A stretch of DNA of 64,000 nucleotides from Neokomagataea thailandica NBRC 106555 (GCF_001598495.1 NZ_BCZB01000010.1:35709-99708); one strand, 5' to 3'; numbered from the stretch's first letter, positions 28,441-38,333 are shown. A program made the numbers and translations. The notes: generated by a model not told the origin, from the sequence alone.

Positions 28441-29979
28441 TCAGGGCTCTTCGTTCAAAAATGCCTCAAGATCAACAGCAGCCCGGGCCAATTCTGCCGC
28501 ATACCCCGCACCAGCTACCGCAACAGCTTTCCCTCCTTGCATATAAGTAGCCAAAAAGTGAAAGCCGCGAATGTCGCCCTTTAAACGCACAGAATCAAAC
28601 GCCTCCCCCCATCCTAGCACTTCAATTTTTTTACCAAATTGCTGCGTCCAAAACCACGGCATCGGTAAACGACTGGTTTTTCCCATCATGGATAAAGCGG
28701 CCTGCCGCCCCTGCGCCTGTGCATGCCGCCAATGCTCAATCCGATAAACTTTCTCTCCATACCGCGTGGCCGACACGTCCCCCGCCGCATACACACCCGG
28801 CGCCGCCTGCATCCGTTCATCAACAATAATCGCGCCCTCATCATCGCGCTCCAGCCCCATTACAGGCTCAGACGCAGGAACAACCCCAGCACCAAAGAGA
28901 ATAAATGCCGCTGGCAGACGCATCCCATCGCTTAACTCCACCCCTTCAGCACGCTGTTCACCGTAGATCTTGACCGCATGTGCATCAGAGACAAACGCCA
29001 CCCCATTTTCTTCATGCAACTGCCGCAATCTTATGCCAATTTCCCGTCCTAAATGACGCTCCAATGGGATGTTAGTCGGCGTAACAACCGTCACGCCAAC
29101 CCCACGTTGCCGCAATAACGACGCCACCTCCAGCCCGACAAAACCAGCCCCAATAATTGTTACAGCATGATCATCTTGCACACGCGCAGCAATCACCTCA
29201 GCATCATGTTCACGATGTAAGGCAAATACTCCCTCCAAGTGATCTCCTGGTATGTTTAAAGCACGCGGAACTGAACCCGTGGCAATCAAGACATGGTCCC
29301 CAAAGAGTTCAACATCATTCGTGAGTGTTGCCATTTTAGTCATAGGGTCAAAAGACCGTAAACATGCATGAACGATATGAATATCATGCACCTGATAATA
29401 ATTTTCATCGCGCAAAGCCGGTGCACGAGCTGAAGATCCATCCCCTAATAAAACCGTTTTACTCAGCGCAGTACGGTCATAAGGCAAATCTTTTTCCTCC
29501 GTGACCATCGTAATGGTCCCGGCAAACCCTTCTTGCCGCAAGGTCACCGCAGCCGTAACGCCTGCGGCACCCGCTCCCAAAATCAGAACATGCTCATTCT
29601 GCTGTTTGGCCTCAGGTACACTCCGCTTATGCGGCACCTCTCCAACCCATACCCGGCCGTCACGCAGCTCAACGGGAAAAGACTGCAAAGAATCCAGCGC
29701 TACCGGCTCCTTCAGTGAACCGTCAGCCACGTCAAAAACAGCTTTATGCCAGGGACAAACAATCACCCCTGCCCCCTCCGCCGTATGACAAAAAGCCCCC
29801 TGCTCCATCGGGGCATCTTTATGCGGACAGCGCCCGGCTAACGCGTAAACCGCCTCCCCGTCACGCACCAAAACCACGCTGCGTCCACCCACAGAAAAGG
29901 AGCGTATCTTTCCGCTCTCCAGCTCATCCAACGCCACAACATCATGAAGCTTCATAGCCTGAATCCCTGAACCTGACAT
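28441..29979 (-). CDS. Rieske 2Fe-2S / FAD-dependent NAD(P)H oxidoreductase fusion
   Basis: A 512-residue fusion. N-terminal Rieske domain (1-105) with 2Fe-2S ligands C51-x-H53 (CPHKDAPM) and C75-x2-H78 (CPWH). C-terminal pyridine-nucleotide-disulfide reductase-type FAD domain with VLILGAGAAGVTAA (FAD), VTIIGAGFVGLEVA (NADH), a GVYAAGDVSATRYG segment and a reductase C-terminal domain. The architecture resembles AIFL/ferredoxin-reductase-like proteins that move electrons from NADH. ATG 29979 is chosen because CGGAGGAG lies ten bases upstream and the domain starts there; the frame stays open to 30069. The partner or substrate is unknown. Confidence 0.87.
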   Translation of the reverse strand: MSGSGIQAMKLHDVVALDELESGKIRSFSVGGRSVVLVRDGEAVYALAGRCPHKDAPMEQGAFCHTAEGAGVIVCPWHKAVFDVADGSLKEPVALDSLQSFPVELRDGRVWVGEVPHKRSVPEAKQQNEHVLILGAGAAGVTAAVTLRQEGFAGTITMVTEEKDLPYDRTALSKTVLLGDGSSARAPALRDENYYQVHDIHIVHACLRSFDPMTKMATLTNDVELFGDHVLIATGSVPRALNIPGDHLEGVFALHREHDAEVIAARVQDDHAVTIIGAGFVGLEVASLLRQRGVGVTVVTPTNIPLERHLGREIGIRLRQLHEENGVAFVSDAHAVKIYGEQRAEGVELSDGMRLPAAFILFGAGVVPASEPVMGLERDDEGAIIVDERMQAAPGVYAAGDVSATRYGEKVYRIEHWRHAQAQGRQAALSMMGKTSRLPMPWFWTQQFGKKIEVLGWGEAFDSVRLKGDIRGFHFLATYMQGGKAVAVAGAGYAAELARAAVDLEAFLNEEP

Positions 29980-30048
29980 GAGCGGCGCTCCTCCGATACA
30001 CAAGCAATAAGCTCTTTTAACACAGTATATCTGACACAAGATGAACAC

Positions 30049-30082
30049 AAAAAAAGCCGTCCAGTTCACTCCCGGACGGCTT
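30049..30082 (-). terminator. Intrinsic terminator of the DUF2076 gene
   Basis: AAGCCGTCC (30054-30062) pairs with GGACGGCTT (30074-30082). On the minus strand it is followed by TTTTTTTG. It lies about 22 bases after the DUF2076 stop. Confidence 0.9.
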
Positions 30083-30104
30083 CCAAAACGTTCAAATCAC
30101 ACGG

Positions 30105-30857
30105 TTAAAAACTATCGTCAAAATCATTGCCGCCGAAACCACCACCGCCAAAGTCCGAATCTGAGAAGCCACCACCGGCATCTGTTCCTGACCCCGCGAA
30201 CGGATCTTGCCCAGCATCACCATAATTGTTGTTAATGATGGTTTCACCGCCGCCAAAGCCACCCTCTTGGCCCCAGCCACCTTCATGATGATGCTCACTG
30301 AACAAACCTTCCAGTGCATCAGCCGCCATCATACCACCCGCAACGCCAGCAGCCGTTGTCAACGCGGAACCGAGAAAGCCAGAGCCACCACGTTGAAACA
30401 TACCCTGCTGATAACCTGGCGGATAACCATATTGCGGTTGAGGCGGCATTTGTGGTGCTTGCGCCCCCCAACCTGGAGGTGGTGCTGCATTTTGCTGCCG
30501 CGCACCGCCACCAAACAGCCCGCCAAACAACCCGCCACCCGCATTACCACGCTGCTGCTGCGCCTGTGCGAGTTGTGACTGCGCTTGCTGCAATTGGAAC
30601 TCCAATTGACGTATACGGTTCTGCGCTTGCGCCAAGGCCGCTTCTTGCACCACAGCCATCTGCGTCACACGGTATCGCGCTTCTGGGTAACGCTGGAAGT
30701 TATCGGCGATAAACCGATCAGCTTCCGGATCCACCGGCGGCAATGCTGGTGCCTGCTGTTGGCCAAAAGAGCCAAACGCCCCCCCTTGCTGCCCCTGCGC
30801 CCCACCGCCAACACGCGCGATAAAGCGGGAAATTAGCTCGCGTTCTTCGTTGTTCAT
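30105..30857 (-). CDS. DUF2076 family protein
   Basis: A 250-residue protein of the proteobacterial DUF2076 family. The conserved N-terminus MNNEERELISRFI and the PEADRFIADNFQRYPEARYRVTQ segment are seen. A Gln/Ala coiled coil comes next (residues about 75-108, QNRIRQLEFQLQQAQSQLAQ), then a Gly-rich middle with FGGLFGGG repeats, an SALTTAAGVAGGMMAADALEGLF membrane-like segment and an acidic Gly/Asp tail. Function is unknown in the literature I know; it often sits near envelope or stress genes. GGGCTGAG precedes the start. Confidence 0.85.
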   Translation of the reverse strand: MNNEERELISRFIARVGGGAQGQQGGAFGSFGQQQAPALPPVDPEADRFIADNFQRYPEARYRVTQMAVVQEAALAQAQNRIRQLEFQLQQAQSQLAQAQQQRGNAGGGLFGGLFGGGARQQNAAPPPGWGAQAPQMPPQPQYGYPPGYQQGMFQRGGSGFLGSALTTAAGVAGGMMAADALEGLFSEHHHEGGWGQEGGFGGGETIINNNYGDAGQDPFAGSGTDAGGGFSDSDFGGGGFGGNDFDDSF

Positions 30858-31188
30858 CGTCTCAGCCCTTCCAGACGAGAAGTGGTTATATCCTGAAAAT
30901 ATGATGCACTCCTAACGTCACGGCAAGGGCTCAAAAAAACTCCAATAAATCACAGTATATAAAGACTATTTTTCAGATAAATATAGGACCATAAAAGTCC
31001 ATAATCATGAATTATCCCTCAAAATGAATGCAGTAAATTTAAAAAATGAAAATTTACCCCTATATATTTGTAAATTTTGAAATAAAAACTTTACAAATAT
31101 ATCAAAAATACCTTTAAAAAGTCTGAAACACCCTCGCAAAGGACATAAAAACCTGATCTCCGCTCTACCACAGTCCTTCCGAGCACTC
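30858..31188. other. AT-rich intergenic region with a long inverted repeat
   Basis: About 330 bases between divergent genes, markedly AT-rich between 30940 and 31120. No convincing gene. It contains an inverted repeat (31062-31102) and must hold the promoter of the copper-uptake genes on the plus strand. Confidence 0.6.
31062..31102. promoter_or_regulatory. AT-rich 17-bp inverted repeat upstream of the copper locus
   Basis: ATATATTTGTAAA (31062-31074) is exactly complementary to TTTACAAATATAT (31090-31102). TTTT (31075-31078) pairs with AAAA (31085-31088), giving a 17-bp stem with one bulged C and a 6-base loop. It lies about 90 bases upstream of the DUF2946-like gene; an operator or an AT-rich RNA hairpin are both possible. 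Confidence 0.55.
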
Positions 31189-31596
31189 ATGACCGCCCTT
31201 TGGCGGCCAATCCTGCTCGCATGTATTGTGCTTGGGTTGGGCGGACAATTAACCCTACAAAGCCACGCCCTCCCAGATGAGGCACCCCGCATAACCCTCG
31301 AACGCCTCACAGGCCTTCATATTGGCCCCGCAGCGCAAGCCATGGACGCGCACTGCACAGCTATGATGCAGATGCGGACAGACCATACGCCCGAGCATGC
31401 CCATCATCACGGCATACCATGCCCGTTATGCCCTTTGCTGCACCTGCCAGTGATCATTCTGGGCCTCGCAATCATTGCGCTCCTCATCGCGCGGCTACGC
31501 CTTCCCACACGTTACACGCCACATCCTTCACATCTCATACCGGCCCAGCGTGCGAGCTTCTTACCGCCCTCAACAGGACCTCCAACCTTCGCCTGA
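31189..31596 (+). CDS. DUF2946-like small membrane protein, copper-locus partner
   Basis: A 135-residue protein with an N-terminal hydrophobic segment (ILLACIVLGLGGQLTL) and a metal-ligand-like middle. The middle has HCTAMMQM (about residues 63-70), then HTPEHAHHHGIPCPLCPLLHLP (residues about 75-96), followed by a membrane helix VIILGLAIIALLIA. A CPxC preceded by His residues, near an OprC-type receptor, is the pattern of DUF2946-type proteins. It probably handles copper in the periplasm, but this is inference. It lies 114 bases upstream of the receptor, same strand. The ribosome-binding site is weak. Confidence 0.65.
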   Translation: MTALWRPILLACIVLGLGGQLTLQSHALPDEAPRITLERLTGLHIGPAAQAMDAHCTAMMQMRTDHTPEHAHHHGIPCPLCPLLHLPVIILGLAIIALLIARLRLPTRYTPHPSHLIPAQRASFLPPSTGPPTFA

Positions 31597-31710
31597 AACT
31601 CCGTTTTTCATGCTTTAGATGCGCCTCAAAAACCCATTTCCTGACAGCGAAGTACGGGATCACGAACGCGCATCCATCGCCACCGATAGTGTTTCACCGA
31701 AGGCCCTTTC

Positions 31711-33801
31711 ATGTTCATTCCAACATCACGCCGTCTTTCCAGACTGGCGCTGCTCGCATGCGGCTGCGCATTTACACTCCTTCACACCCCGTTACACGCG
31801 GCTGACCGCCCAGAAATCATCACCGTAAATGGCATCCGACAGCACAATACATCGGCAGACACCACAAAACTGCTACATAATAGCCTTGGGTTCAGCGCCT
31901 ATTCAGCCGGCGGCATTTCCTCTCTTCCCGTTTTGAACGGCATGGCGGATGACCGGGTCGCAACCTTTGTGGATGGTATGCGCCTGTCAGCAGGCTGCCC
32001 GAACCATATGAACCCGGCCATGTCTTATATCGACCCGGATTCCGTATCCTCAGCCGTTGCCACCGCAGGCATAACCTCCGTCAGTGACGGCGGAGACAGC
32101 ACTGGCGGTACCATCACCATTACACGAAAACCGCCGGTTTTTTCAAAAAACGCCAAGCTCCTCATCACGGGAGAAGCACGCGGCACCTATCGCAGCAACG
32201 GTGGCGCATCGGGCGCATCAGGCTCTCTCACCATTGCCAATGACTGGCTAAGCCTGCGCTACACTGGCTCTTACGCCCATGCCAGTGACTACCATGCGGG
32301 TGGCGCGGACCAGCGCGTACGGTCAACAAATTATTTAACCTATAACCACGCCGTTACCCTAGGCATACAACACGAGGCACAACTCTTCACCCTCACCGCA
32401 GGGCAACAAGACACGCCTTATGAAGGCTTTCCCAACCAATATATGGACCTTACCAATAACCGATCGACCTTTGTTAATGGGAAATACACCAACACCTTCC
32501 ATTGGGGCACATTAGAGGCGAGCGGTTTTTGGCAGCGCGTCTCTCACGCCATGAATATGCTCTCGGATAAGGGCGGACACAGCGCGACCCGCGGGATGCC
32601 AATGAACACGGACGGACGGACAGCAGGCTACACACTAAAAACCACCATCAACCTTTCCTCCCAGCAAGCCCTTGGCCTCGGCAGTTCCTTCGAGCATAGC
32701 GGCCTCAATGATTGGTGGCCCGCCATTCCAAGCAGCATGATGATGGGCCCCAACACATTCCATAATATCAATAATGGACACCGTAACCACCTCGGACATT
32801 ATGCGCAGTGGCACGCAGGTTGGACACCACGCCTCTCCACAGAACTCGGCCTCCGCAGCGACATCATCATGATGAATACAGGCCCCGTCACGCCCTATTC
32901 ATGGACTGGCATGATGAGCATGGCAGACGCCATGGCAGCAAAACACTTCAACACCTCATCCCGCGGACGGACCGATTATAATTTTGACGTCACAGCCCTC
33001 ACCCATTGGGATGCAACCGATATCTTCTCCATAGAAGGCGGCTACGCACGCAAAACCCGCTCCCCCAATCTTTATGAGCGTTATGCATGGGGCCGCGGCA
33101 TTATGGCGATGAAGATGGTCGGTTGGTTCGGCGACGGGAATGGCTATGTCGGCAATCCAAACCTCACCCCAGAGATCGCTCATACCGTCAGTACGACACT
33201 CCACTGGCATGACAAAAGCAACAAACGTTGGAGTGTCCAGATACAGCCTTACTACACGTATACGCATCACTACATAAACGTCATGCCTCTTGCCACACTC
33301 GCAAATGGTCGCCGCACACTCGCCTTCGCGAACCACAATGCCCAAAGTTACGGCATCAATAGCAACGCCTTCATCCAACTCTGGAACACAACACATTACG
33401 GAAAGGCCGTGCTCCATACGCATCTCAACTGGGTACGCGGGCAAGACCTCATCACCCATACAGGTCTATACCAACAAATGCCGACTAACGGCTCCGTACG
33501 CTTCCAAGAAACCTACGGCGCATGGAGCGGCTATACCGAACTCACACTCGTCAAAAAGAAAAGTACGGTCGACCTCCTACGAAACGAACCTCACACACCA
33601 GGATATGCCCTGTTCGATTTAGGTAGTGCCTACCACTGGCGCGCCTTTACACTTGAAGGCAGCATCGAAAATCTGATGAACCAGCATTATTTCCTCCCCC
33701 TCGGCGGCCTATCTTTAGGGGATTACCGCAGCACAGGCATCCTCTCGCCACTTCCCGGCCTAGGGCGTTCTTTCAATCTCAGTCTGAGCGCTAAGTTTTA
33801 A
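31711..33801 (+). CDS. TonB-dependent copper receptor (OprC-like)
   Basis: A 696-residue outer-membrane receptor with a signal peptide (1-30, ending PLHA). The plug carries VLNGMADDRVATFVDGMRL, then C96-P-N-H-M100, and the barrel carries H279-A-M281. These match the CxxxM-HxM copper site described for Pseudomonas OprC; the gap between the two halves (179 residues) is nearly the same as in OprC (176). The barrel is unusually rich in Met and His and ends SLSAKF with terminal Phe. GAAGG lies nine bases before the ATG. It follows the DUF2946-like gene and likely shares its promoter. Confidence 0.87.
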   Translation: MFIPTSRRLSRLALLACGCAFTLLHTPLHAADRPEIITVNGIRQHNTSADTTKLLHNSLGFSAYSAGGISSLPVLNGMADDRVATFVDGMRLSAGCPNHMNPAMSYIDPDSVSSAVATAGITSVSDGGDSTGGTITITRKPPVFSKNAKLLITGEARGTYRSNGGASGASGSLTIANDWLSLRYTGSYAHASDYHAGGADQRVRSTNYLTYNHAVTLGIQHEAQLFTLTAGQQDTPYEGFPNQYMDLTNNRSTFVNGKYTNTFHWGTLEASGFWQRVSHAMNMLSDKGGHSATRGMPMNTDGRTAGYTLKTTINLSSQQALGLGSSFEHSGLNDWWPAIPSSMMMGPNTFHNINNGHRNHLGHYAQWHAGWTPRLSTELGLRSDIIMMNTGPVTPYSWTGMMSMADAMAAKHFNTSSRGRTDYNFDVTALTHWDATDIFSIEGGYARKTRSPNLYERYAWGRGIMAMKMVGWFGDGNGYVGNPNLTPEIAHTVSTTLHWHDKSNKRWSVQIQPYYTYTHHYINVMPLATLANGRRTLAFANHNAQSYGINSNAFIQLWNTTHYGKAVLHTHLNWVRGQDLITHTGLYQQMPTNGSVRFQETYGAWSGYTELTLVKKKSTVDLLRNEPHTPGYALFDLGSAYHWRAFTLEGSIENLMNQHYFLPLGGLSLGDYRSTGILSPLPGLGRSFNLSLSAKF

Positions 33802-34173
33802 GGAACATTTTTCAATACATTCAAGATCATGCAAGACGTACATTCATTCTCGCAAATCTGAATGCATCTATTGGCGGGCACCTTTTGACGCGGCATTTTT
33901 CTGCCCGTCATGAACATCACCCACTGCCTCACACGGGGAAAGACCATACTGCTTCGCATAGCAAGATGGCCTCTCCCCTAGGCTGCCAATCAACGAGACA
34001 TCGCCAAAACTCACCCAGTGCTCCAGTTTGGAACATGTCATGCATCTCTAAGGATGCGGTGGTTTTAAGCTGTAGCAAGCCAAAACTTGAAACCTACCGA
34101 AGCACCCTTTCGGTTTTGGCCCTTCCCTTGTAAGGTAGGGGCCATTTTTTAGCTTACTTCGGAGCCTTTCGCC
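33802..34173. other. Intergenic region with several strong RNA-type hairpins, before glyQ
   Basis: About 370 bases without a convincing gene. Seen in order: GGCGGGCA/TGCCCGTC (33873-33909, may terminate the copper receptor), a 13-position stem GGGGAAAGACCAT/ATGGCCTCTCCCC with two A-C mismatches (33935-33978), and GCCAAAAC/GTTTTGGC (34079-34086 with 34113-34120). A terminator at 34118-34150 follows, 23 bases before the glyQ start. The last two share bases 34118-34120 and exclude each other. Confidence 0.6.
34118..34150 (+). terminator. Intrinsic terminator / attenuator just upstream of glyQ
   Basis: GGCCCTTCCCT (34118-34128) pairs with AGGTAGGGGCC (34133-34143, one mismatch) around a TGTA loop and is followed by ATTTTTT. 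It points toward glyQ and sits only 23 bases before its start, so either a short RNA ends here or glyQS is attenuated. Confidence 0.75.
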
Positions 34174-35064
34174 TTGTCCGACAATCGGCCGCTCTGTTTT
34201 CAGGATCTCATCCTGCGCCTTCATCGCTTTTGGGCCGATAAAGGCTGTGCCATTCTTCAGCCTTATGACACCGAACTCGGTGCCGGCACGCTATCCCCAC
34301 ACACAACGCTACGCGCCCTCGGCCGTACGCCGTGGTCTTGCGCTTATGTGCAGCCTTGCCGCCGCCCATCAGATGGTCGCTATGGTGAAAACCCGAACCG
34401 CCTTCAGCATTACTACCAATACCAAGTCCTGCTGAAGCCAACACCAGAAGACAGCCAGCAGCTTTTGCTGGAAAGCTACCGTGCCATTGGCATCGACCCC
34501 GACAAACACGATATTCGCTTTGTGGAAGATGACTGGGAAAACCCCACCATCGGCGCATGGGGCCTCGGTTGGGAAGTCTGGTGTGACGGAATGGAAGTCA
34601 CACAATTCACGTACTTCCAGCAGGTCGGCGGTATTCCAACCGTCATGCCGTCAACAGAATTGACCTACGGGCTAGAACGTCTGGCCATGTACGTTCAAGG
34701 TGTCGAGAATGTCTATGACCTCGACTATAACGGCAAAGGCCTGAAATATGGTGATGTCTTCCTCCGCGCAGAGAAAGATTACTCACGCCATAATTTTGAA
34801 CTTGCCAACACAGACATGCTGTTCGCGCATTTCAAAGATTGTGAAGCGGAATCCATCCGCCTAGCCGAGGCTGGCGTGGCACAACCTGCTTTTGACCAGT
34901 GCCTCAAAGCATCCCACCTGTTCAACCTGCTCGATGCACGCGGTGTCATTTCCGTGTCCGAACGCGCCTCCTATATTGGCCGCGTCCGTACTCTCGCAAA
35001 AGCCTCCTGTGAAGCGTGGCTAGCTGGTGAAGACGCAGGCGAAGAGGACAAGAACAATGGCTGA
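34174..35064 (+). CDS. glyQ: Glycine--tRNA ligase alpha subunit
   Basis: The 296-residue catalytic alpha chain of the heterotetrameric glycyl-tRNA synthetase. Seen: [24 protein letters not shown] at the N-terminus, [40 protein letters not shown] (all quoted within residues 10-80) and [31 protein letters not shown] nearby. The start is TTG 34174 with GGAG nine bases upstream. The last eight bases overlap the start of glyS, so the two subunits are made in step. An intrinsic terminator precedes the gene. Confidence 0.97.
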   Translation: MSDNRPLCFQDLILRLHRFWADKGCAILQPYDTELGAGTLSPHTTLRALGRTPWSCAYVQPCRRPSDGRYGENPNRLQHYYQYQVLLKPTPEDSQQLLLESYRAIGIDPDKHDIRFVEDDWENPTIGAWGLGWEVWCDGMEVTQFTYFQQVGGIPTVMPSTELTYGLERLAMYVQGVENVYDLDYNGKGLKYGDVFLRAEKDYSRHNFELANTDMLFAHFKDCEAESIRLAEAGVAQPAFDQCLKASHLFNLLDARGVISVSERASYIGRVRTLAKASCEAWLAGEDAGEEDKNNG

Positions 35065-37111
35065 ATTTTTCCTTGAACTCTTCTCTGAAGAAATCCCAGC
35101 AGGCGCACAGGAAAAGGCCGTAAACGACCTCTCCTCCCTGCTGACCACGGCGCTGGATGGCCTGAACCCATCCAACATCCGCACCTTTTACGGCACACGC
35201 CGTATCGCTATTACATTGGATGTTGATGCCGAAATCCCTGCACGCACGCTCTCTGAGCGCGGCCCACGTGACGGTGCCCCCGAGAAGGCCCTCGCAGGCT
35301 TCACCCGCAAACATGGCGTCACCCCCGATGATTTGACGCTTGAAAACGGGTTCTGGGTGCTGAACCGAGATCTTCCGCCGGTGCCCGCCTCCGCACGCAT
35401 CGCAGAAGCCCTGCCGGACTTGCTATGGAAATTCCCATGGCCAAAATCCATGCGCTGGGGCAATGGCTCCCTCTTCACATGGATCCGTCCTCTGCGCCGC
35501 ATTGTGTGCTTGTTAGACGGTGCGCTCGTCGAGTTTGACCTCACCCGTGATGGTGATGACGCTCACGGCCTCCGCTCCGGCATACAATCCGAAGGCCACC
35601 GCTTCATCGCGCCCGAAGCCTTTACCGTCACATCCGCGGCACAATGGCGAAGCGCCCTCACAGAACGCTCCGTGATCGTCGATGCCGATGAACGCCGCGC
35701 CATGATCCGCGACGGCGTTGCAGCGCGTGCCGCAGAACACGATGCACTCGTCGTGGAAGATGAAGGCCTGGTGAGTGAAGTCGCTGGCTTGGTAGAGTTC
35801 CCGGCTCCGCTAATTGGCAAAATTGACGATGCCTTCATGGACCTGCCACCAGAAGTTATGCAGGTTTCCATGCGGATCAATCAGCGCTACTTCGCGCTCC
35901 GCACACAAGATGGCAAAGCCGCGCCTCTCTTCGCATTTGTGGCGAACCTACCATTTGCAGATCAAGGCGCCCTCACCATTGCAGGCAATGAGCGTGTACT
36001 ACGCGCCCGCTTCGCCGATGCCCGCCATTTCTGGGACCTTGACCGCAAGACCCCACTTGCCGAGCGCGTTGCTGCCCTTGATGCCGTAACATTCCATGCG
36101 AAACTCGGCACACAAGGCGCACGCGCACAACGCATCTCAGCCCTTGCTGGAAAGGTTGCACAGGCCATGGGTCTCGATGCCACCAGCATTACCCATGCTG
36201 AACGTGCTGGCCTTCTGTCCAAGGCGGACCTCACCACCGGCATGGTTGGGGAGTTCCCAGAGCTGCAAGGCGTCATGGGCGGCTATTACGCAGCGCATGA
36301 CGGTGAAGCAGAAGCCGTCGCGCGAGCCGTATCCGAGCATTACCTGCCACGCGGCCAAGCTGACGCAACGGCAACAGCACCTGTCTCCATAGCTGTAGCC
36401 TTGGCTGACCGCCTCGATCTTCTGGCCGGTTTCTTCGCCATCGGTGAAACACCCAGCGGGTCCGGGGACCCATACGCACTGCGCCGCGCTGCACTCGGCG
36501 TGATCCGTACCATCCGCGATAACGGCCTGCGTCTTGACCTGATGGCACTCATCACCGAGGCCGCCGCTGGCCGTAATGGTGAAACATTAAAGACCCTGCC
36601 ATCCTTCATTGCAGAACGCCTGCGCGTACAACTCCGCAGCGAAGGCGCACGCTACGATGTCCTCGCGGCAACCTTGGCTGGCGGCCTGGATGGCGACCTC
36701 GTCCGTCTACTCGCCCGCACAGATGCACTCTCTGCCATGATCCAGTCAGAAGATGGCAAAAATCTTCTGACTGCTGCAAAGCGCGCAGCCAATATCTTGC
36801 GCATTGAAGATAAAAAGGACGGCCCACACACAGGTGAGCCTGATGCGTCTCTCTACACGCAAGACGAAGAGCGCGCTCTGGCAACCGCTCTCACGGCGGC
36901 AGTTTCAGACACCAAGACGGCCCTAGAGGCCGAGAACTTCACGCAAGCCATGCACGCCATTGCAAGCCTGCGCCCCGTGCTCGACCACTTCTTTGAAGCC
37001 GTCATTGTGAATGCACCAGAGGCTGATATTCGGAAAAACCGCCTCCGCCTTCTGGCAACATTCCGCACGACCACTGGTCTCATTGCGGATTTCAGCCAAA
37101 TCGACGGCTAA
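35057..37111 (+). CDS. glyS: Glycine--tRNA ligase beta subunit
   Basis: The 684-residue tRNA-binding beta chain. Family features: the [15 protein letters not shown] start, [42 protein letters not shown] and [16 protein letters not shown]. The likely start is ATG 35057 inside the end of glyQ (ATGGCTGA overlap), rather than the frame's upstream start at 35027. No terminator with a plus-strand T-run follows; the hairpin at 37120 faces the opposite gene. Confidence 0.97.
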   Translation: MAEFFLELFSEEIPAGAQEKAVNDLSSLLTTALDGLNPSNIRTFYGTRRIAITLDVDAEIPARTLSERGPRDGAPEKALAGFTRKHGVTPDDLTLENGFWVLNRDLPPVPASARIAEALPDLLWKFPWPKSMRWGNGSLFTWIRPLRRIVCLLDGALVEFDLTRDGDDAHGLRSGIQSEGHRFIAPEAFTVTSAAQWRSALTERSVIVDADERRAMIRDGVAARAAEHDALVVEDEGLVSEVAGLVEFPAPLIGKIDDAFMDLPPEVMQVSMRINQRYFALRTQDGKAAPLFAFVANLPFADQGALTIAGNERVLRARFADARHFWDLDRKTPLAERVAALDAVTFHAKLGTQGARAQRISALAGKVAQAMGLDATSITHAERAGLLSKADLTTGMVGEFPELQGVMGGYYAAHDGEAEAVARAVSEHYLPRGQADATATAPVSIAVALADRLDLLAGFFAIGETPSGSGDPYALRRAALGVIRTIRDNGLRLDLMALITEAAAGRNGETLKTLPSFIAERLRVQLRSEGARYDVLAATLAGGLDGDLVRLLARTDALSAMIQSEDGKNLLTAAKRAANILRIEDKKDGPHTGEPDASLYTQDEERALATALTAAVSDTKTALEAENFTQAMHAIASLRPVLDHFFEAVIVNAPEADIRKNRLRLLATFRTTTGLIADFSQIDG

Positions 37112-37146
37112 AAACAAAAACACTCCCCCTTATTCAGGGGGAGTGT
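37110..37146 (-). terminator. Intrinsic terminator of the rod-shape operon
   Basis: ACACTCCCCCT (37120-37130) pairs perfectly with AGGGGGAGTGT (37136-37146). On the minus strand the stem is followed by TTTTTGTTTTTA. It lies about 30 bases beyond the rodA stop. Confidence 0.92.
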
Positions 37147-37175
37147 CCAACATAACCTCATAGAACAATGCGACT

Positions 37176-38333
37176 TTATTCAGGGTCCATCTCATTCCGA
37201 TGAACCCATGACGATAATAAAAGCCCAAAACCAAACATCATCGTCAACATCGCAGAGCCACCATACGAAATCAGCGGTAACGGCACCCCACCAACCGGGA
37301 TTGCCCCCATCACCATCGAAAGATTAACCGCACAATACAAAAAGAAATCCATAGCGATGCCCAAACCCAGCAAACGCCCAAACTGATTACGGCTCCGCAA
37401 AGCGATGAGCATACCGCCCAAGACCAGCGTGCCTAACAAACCAATAACCGCTATACCGCCAACAAAGCCCCATTCTTCACCAATCATAGTGAAGATAAAA
37501 TCTGTCTGCTTTTCCGGAAGAAAACTCAACTGCCCCTGACTGCCATGCAGGTAGCCTTCACCCCACATGCCACCAGAGCCTAAAGCAATCTTGGATTGAA
37601 TAATATTATATCCAGCCCCCAAGGGGTCACGCTCAGGATGCAAGAACGTATCAATACGCGCCTTTTGGTAATCATGCAAATGACTGTAAATAAACTTACC
37701 CAAAAAAGGTATCGGCGCTACCAGCGCAATAATTTGCCATAACCGCATACCAGCGGAGAAAAATAACGTTGCCCCAATTACACCAATAATAGTTGCCGTG
37801 CCTAGATTTGGCTCCTTAAGAACCAAAAGAACCGGAAGCAGAGTAATAATCGCCGGGAAAATTAACCGTAATGGATTACCTAACCGCTCAGGTCCAGTAC
37901 GATGGAACCATGTAGCCAACGCCAAAACAAGCGCAATTTTAGCAAATTCAGATGGCTGAAACTGCAAACCCGCCAAATTCACCCAACGCTCCGCCCCCTT
38001 ACCGACATGCCCCATTTTCAGAACAAGCCCAAGCAAAAGCAAAGCAACACCATACATAGGCCACGCCATCAGTCGCAGAACACGAGGCGGCACTAACGCC
38101 ACCCCAATCATCATGACCAACCCCAACCCAAAGCGCACCATTTGCGGCCCAGCAAACGGATGAGATGACCCGCCCCCGGCGGAATACAGCGCGATGTAAC
38201 CAACCCCTGCCAACATGCAAATCAACAGAACATAAAACCAGTTCACCTGCATCAAACGCGCCAACGGCCGAAAATCTGGCTCAGCCCGCAACAGGCGCTT
38301 TTCACGCCGCAAAAACCCTAAACTATTACGCAT
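37176..38333 (-). CDS. rodA: Rod-shape SEDS glycosyltransferase RodA
   Basis: A 385-residue polytopic SEDS protein that polymerises lipid II into glycan strands for side-wall growth. About ten membrane helices are predicted. Seen: GKGAERWVNLAGLQFQPSEFAKIALVLALA (in parts, residues about 105-135), KEPNLGTA with the conserved Asn/Gly region, KQTDFIFTMIGEEWGFVGG and the C-terminal GVPLPLISYGGSAM. The ATG overlaps the mrdA stop, so it is coupled to its partner transpeptidase. Last gene of mreB-mreC-mreD-mrdA-rodA. Confidence 0.95.
   Translation of the reverse strand: MRNSLGFLRREKRLLRAEPDFRPLARLMQVNWFYVLLICMLAGVGYIALYSAGGGSSHPFAGPQMVRFGLGLVMMIGVALVPPRVLRLMAWPMYGVALLLLGLVLKMGHVGKGAERWVNLAGLQFQPSEFAKIALVLALATWFHRTGPERLGNPLRLIFPAIITLLPVLLVLKEPNLGTATIIGVIGATLFFSAGMRLWQIIALVAPIPFLGKFIYSHLHDYQKARIDTFLHPERDPLGAGYNIIQSKIALGSGGMWGEGYLHGSQGQLSFLPEKQTDFIFTMIGEEWGFVGGIAVIGLLGTLVLGGMLIALRSRNQFGRLLGLGIAMDFFLYCAVNLSMVMGAIPVGGVPLPLISYGGSAMLTMMFGFGLLLSSWVHRNEMDPE

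Noticed and set aside
31597..31710. Extra gene between the DUF2946-like protein and the copper receptor
   Set aside because: A short frame from 31619 overlaps the receptor out of frame, with no recognisable features.
33885..34133. Open frame of 82 codons before glyQ
   Set aside because: It runs through strong RNA hairpins and a terminator, has no ribosome-binding site and no family resemblance; the region looks like structured RNA.
34079..34150. Glycine riboswitch or T-box controlling glyQS
   Set aside because: An ACCGAAG stretch resembles part of a glycine riboswitch, but the other conserved parts are missing. T-box hallmarks are absent and the class is not expected here.
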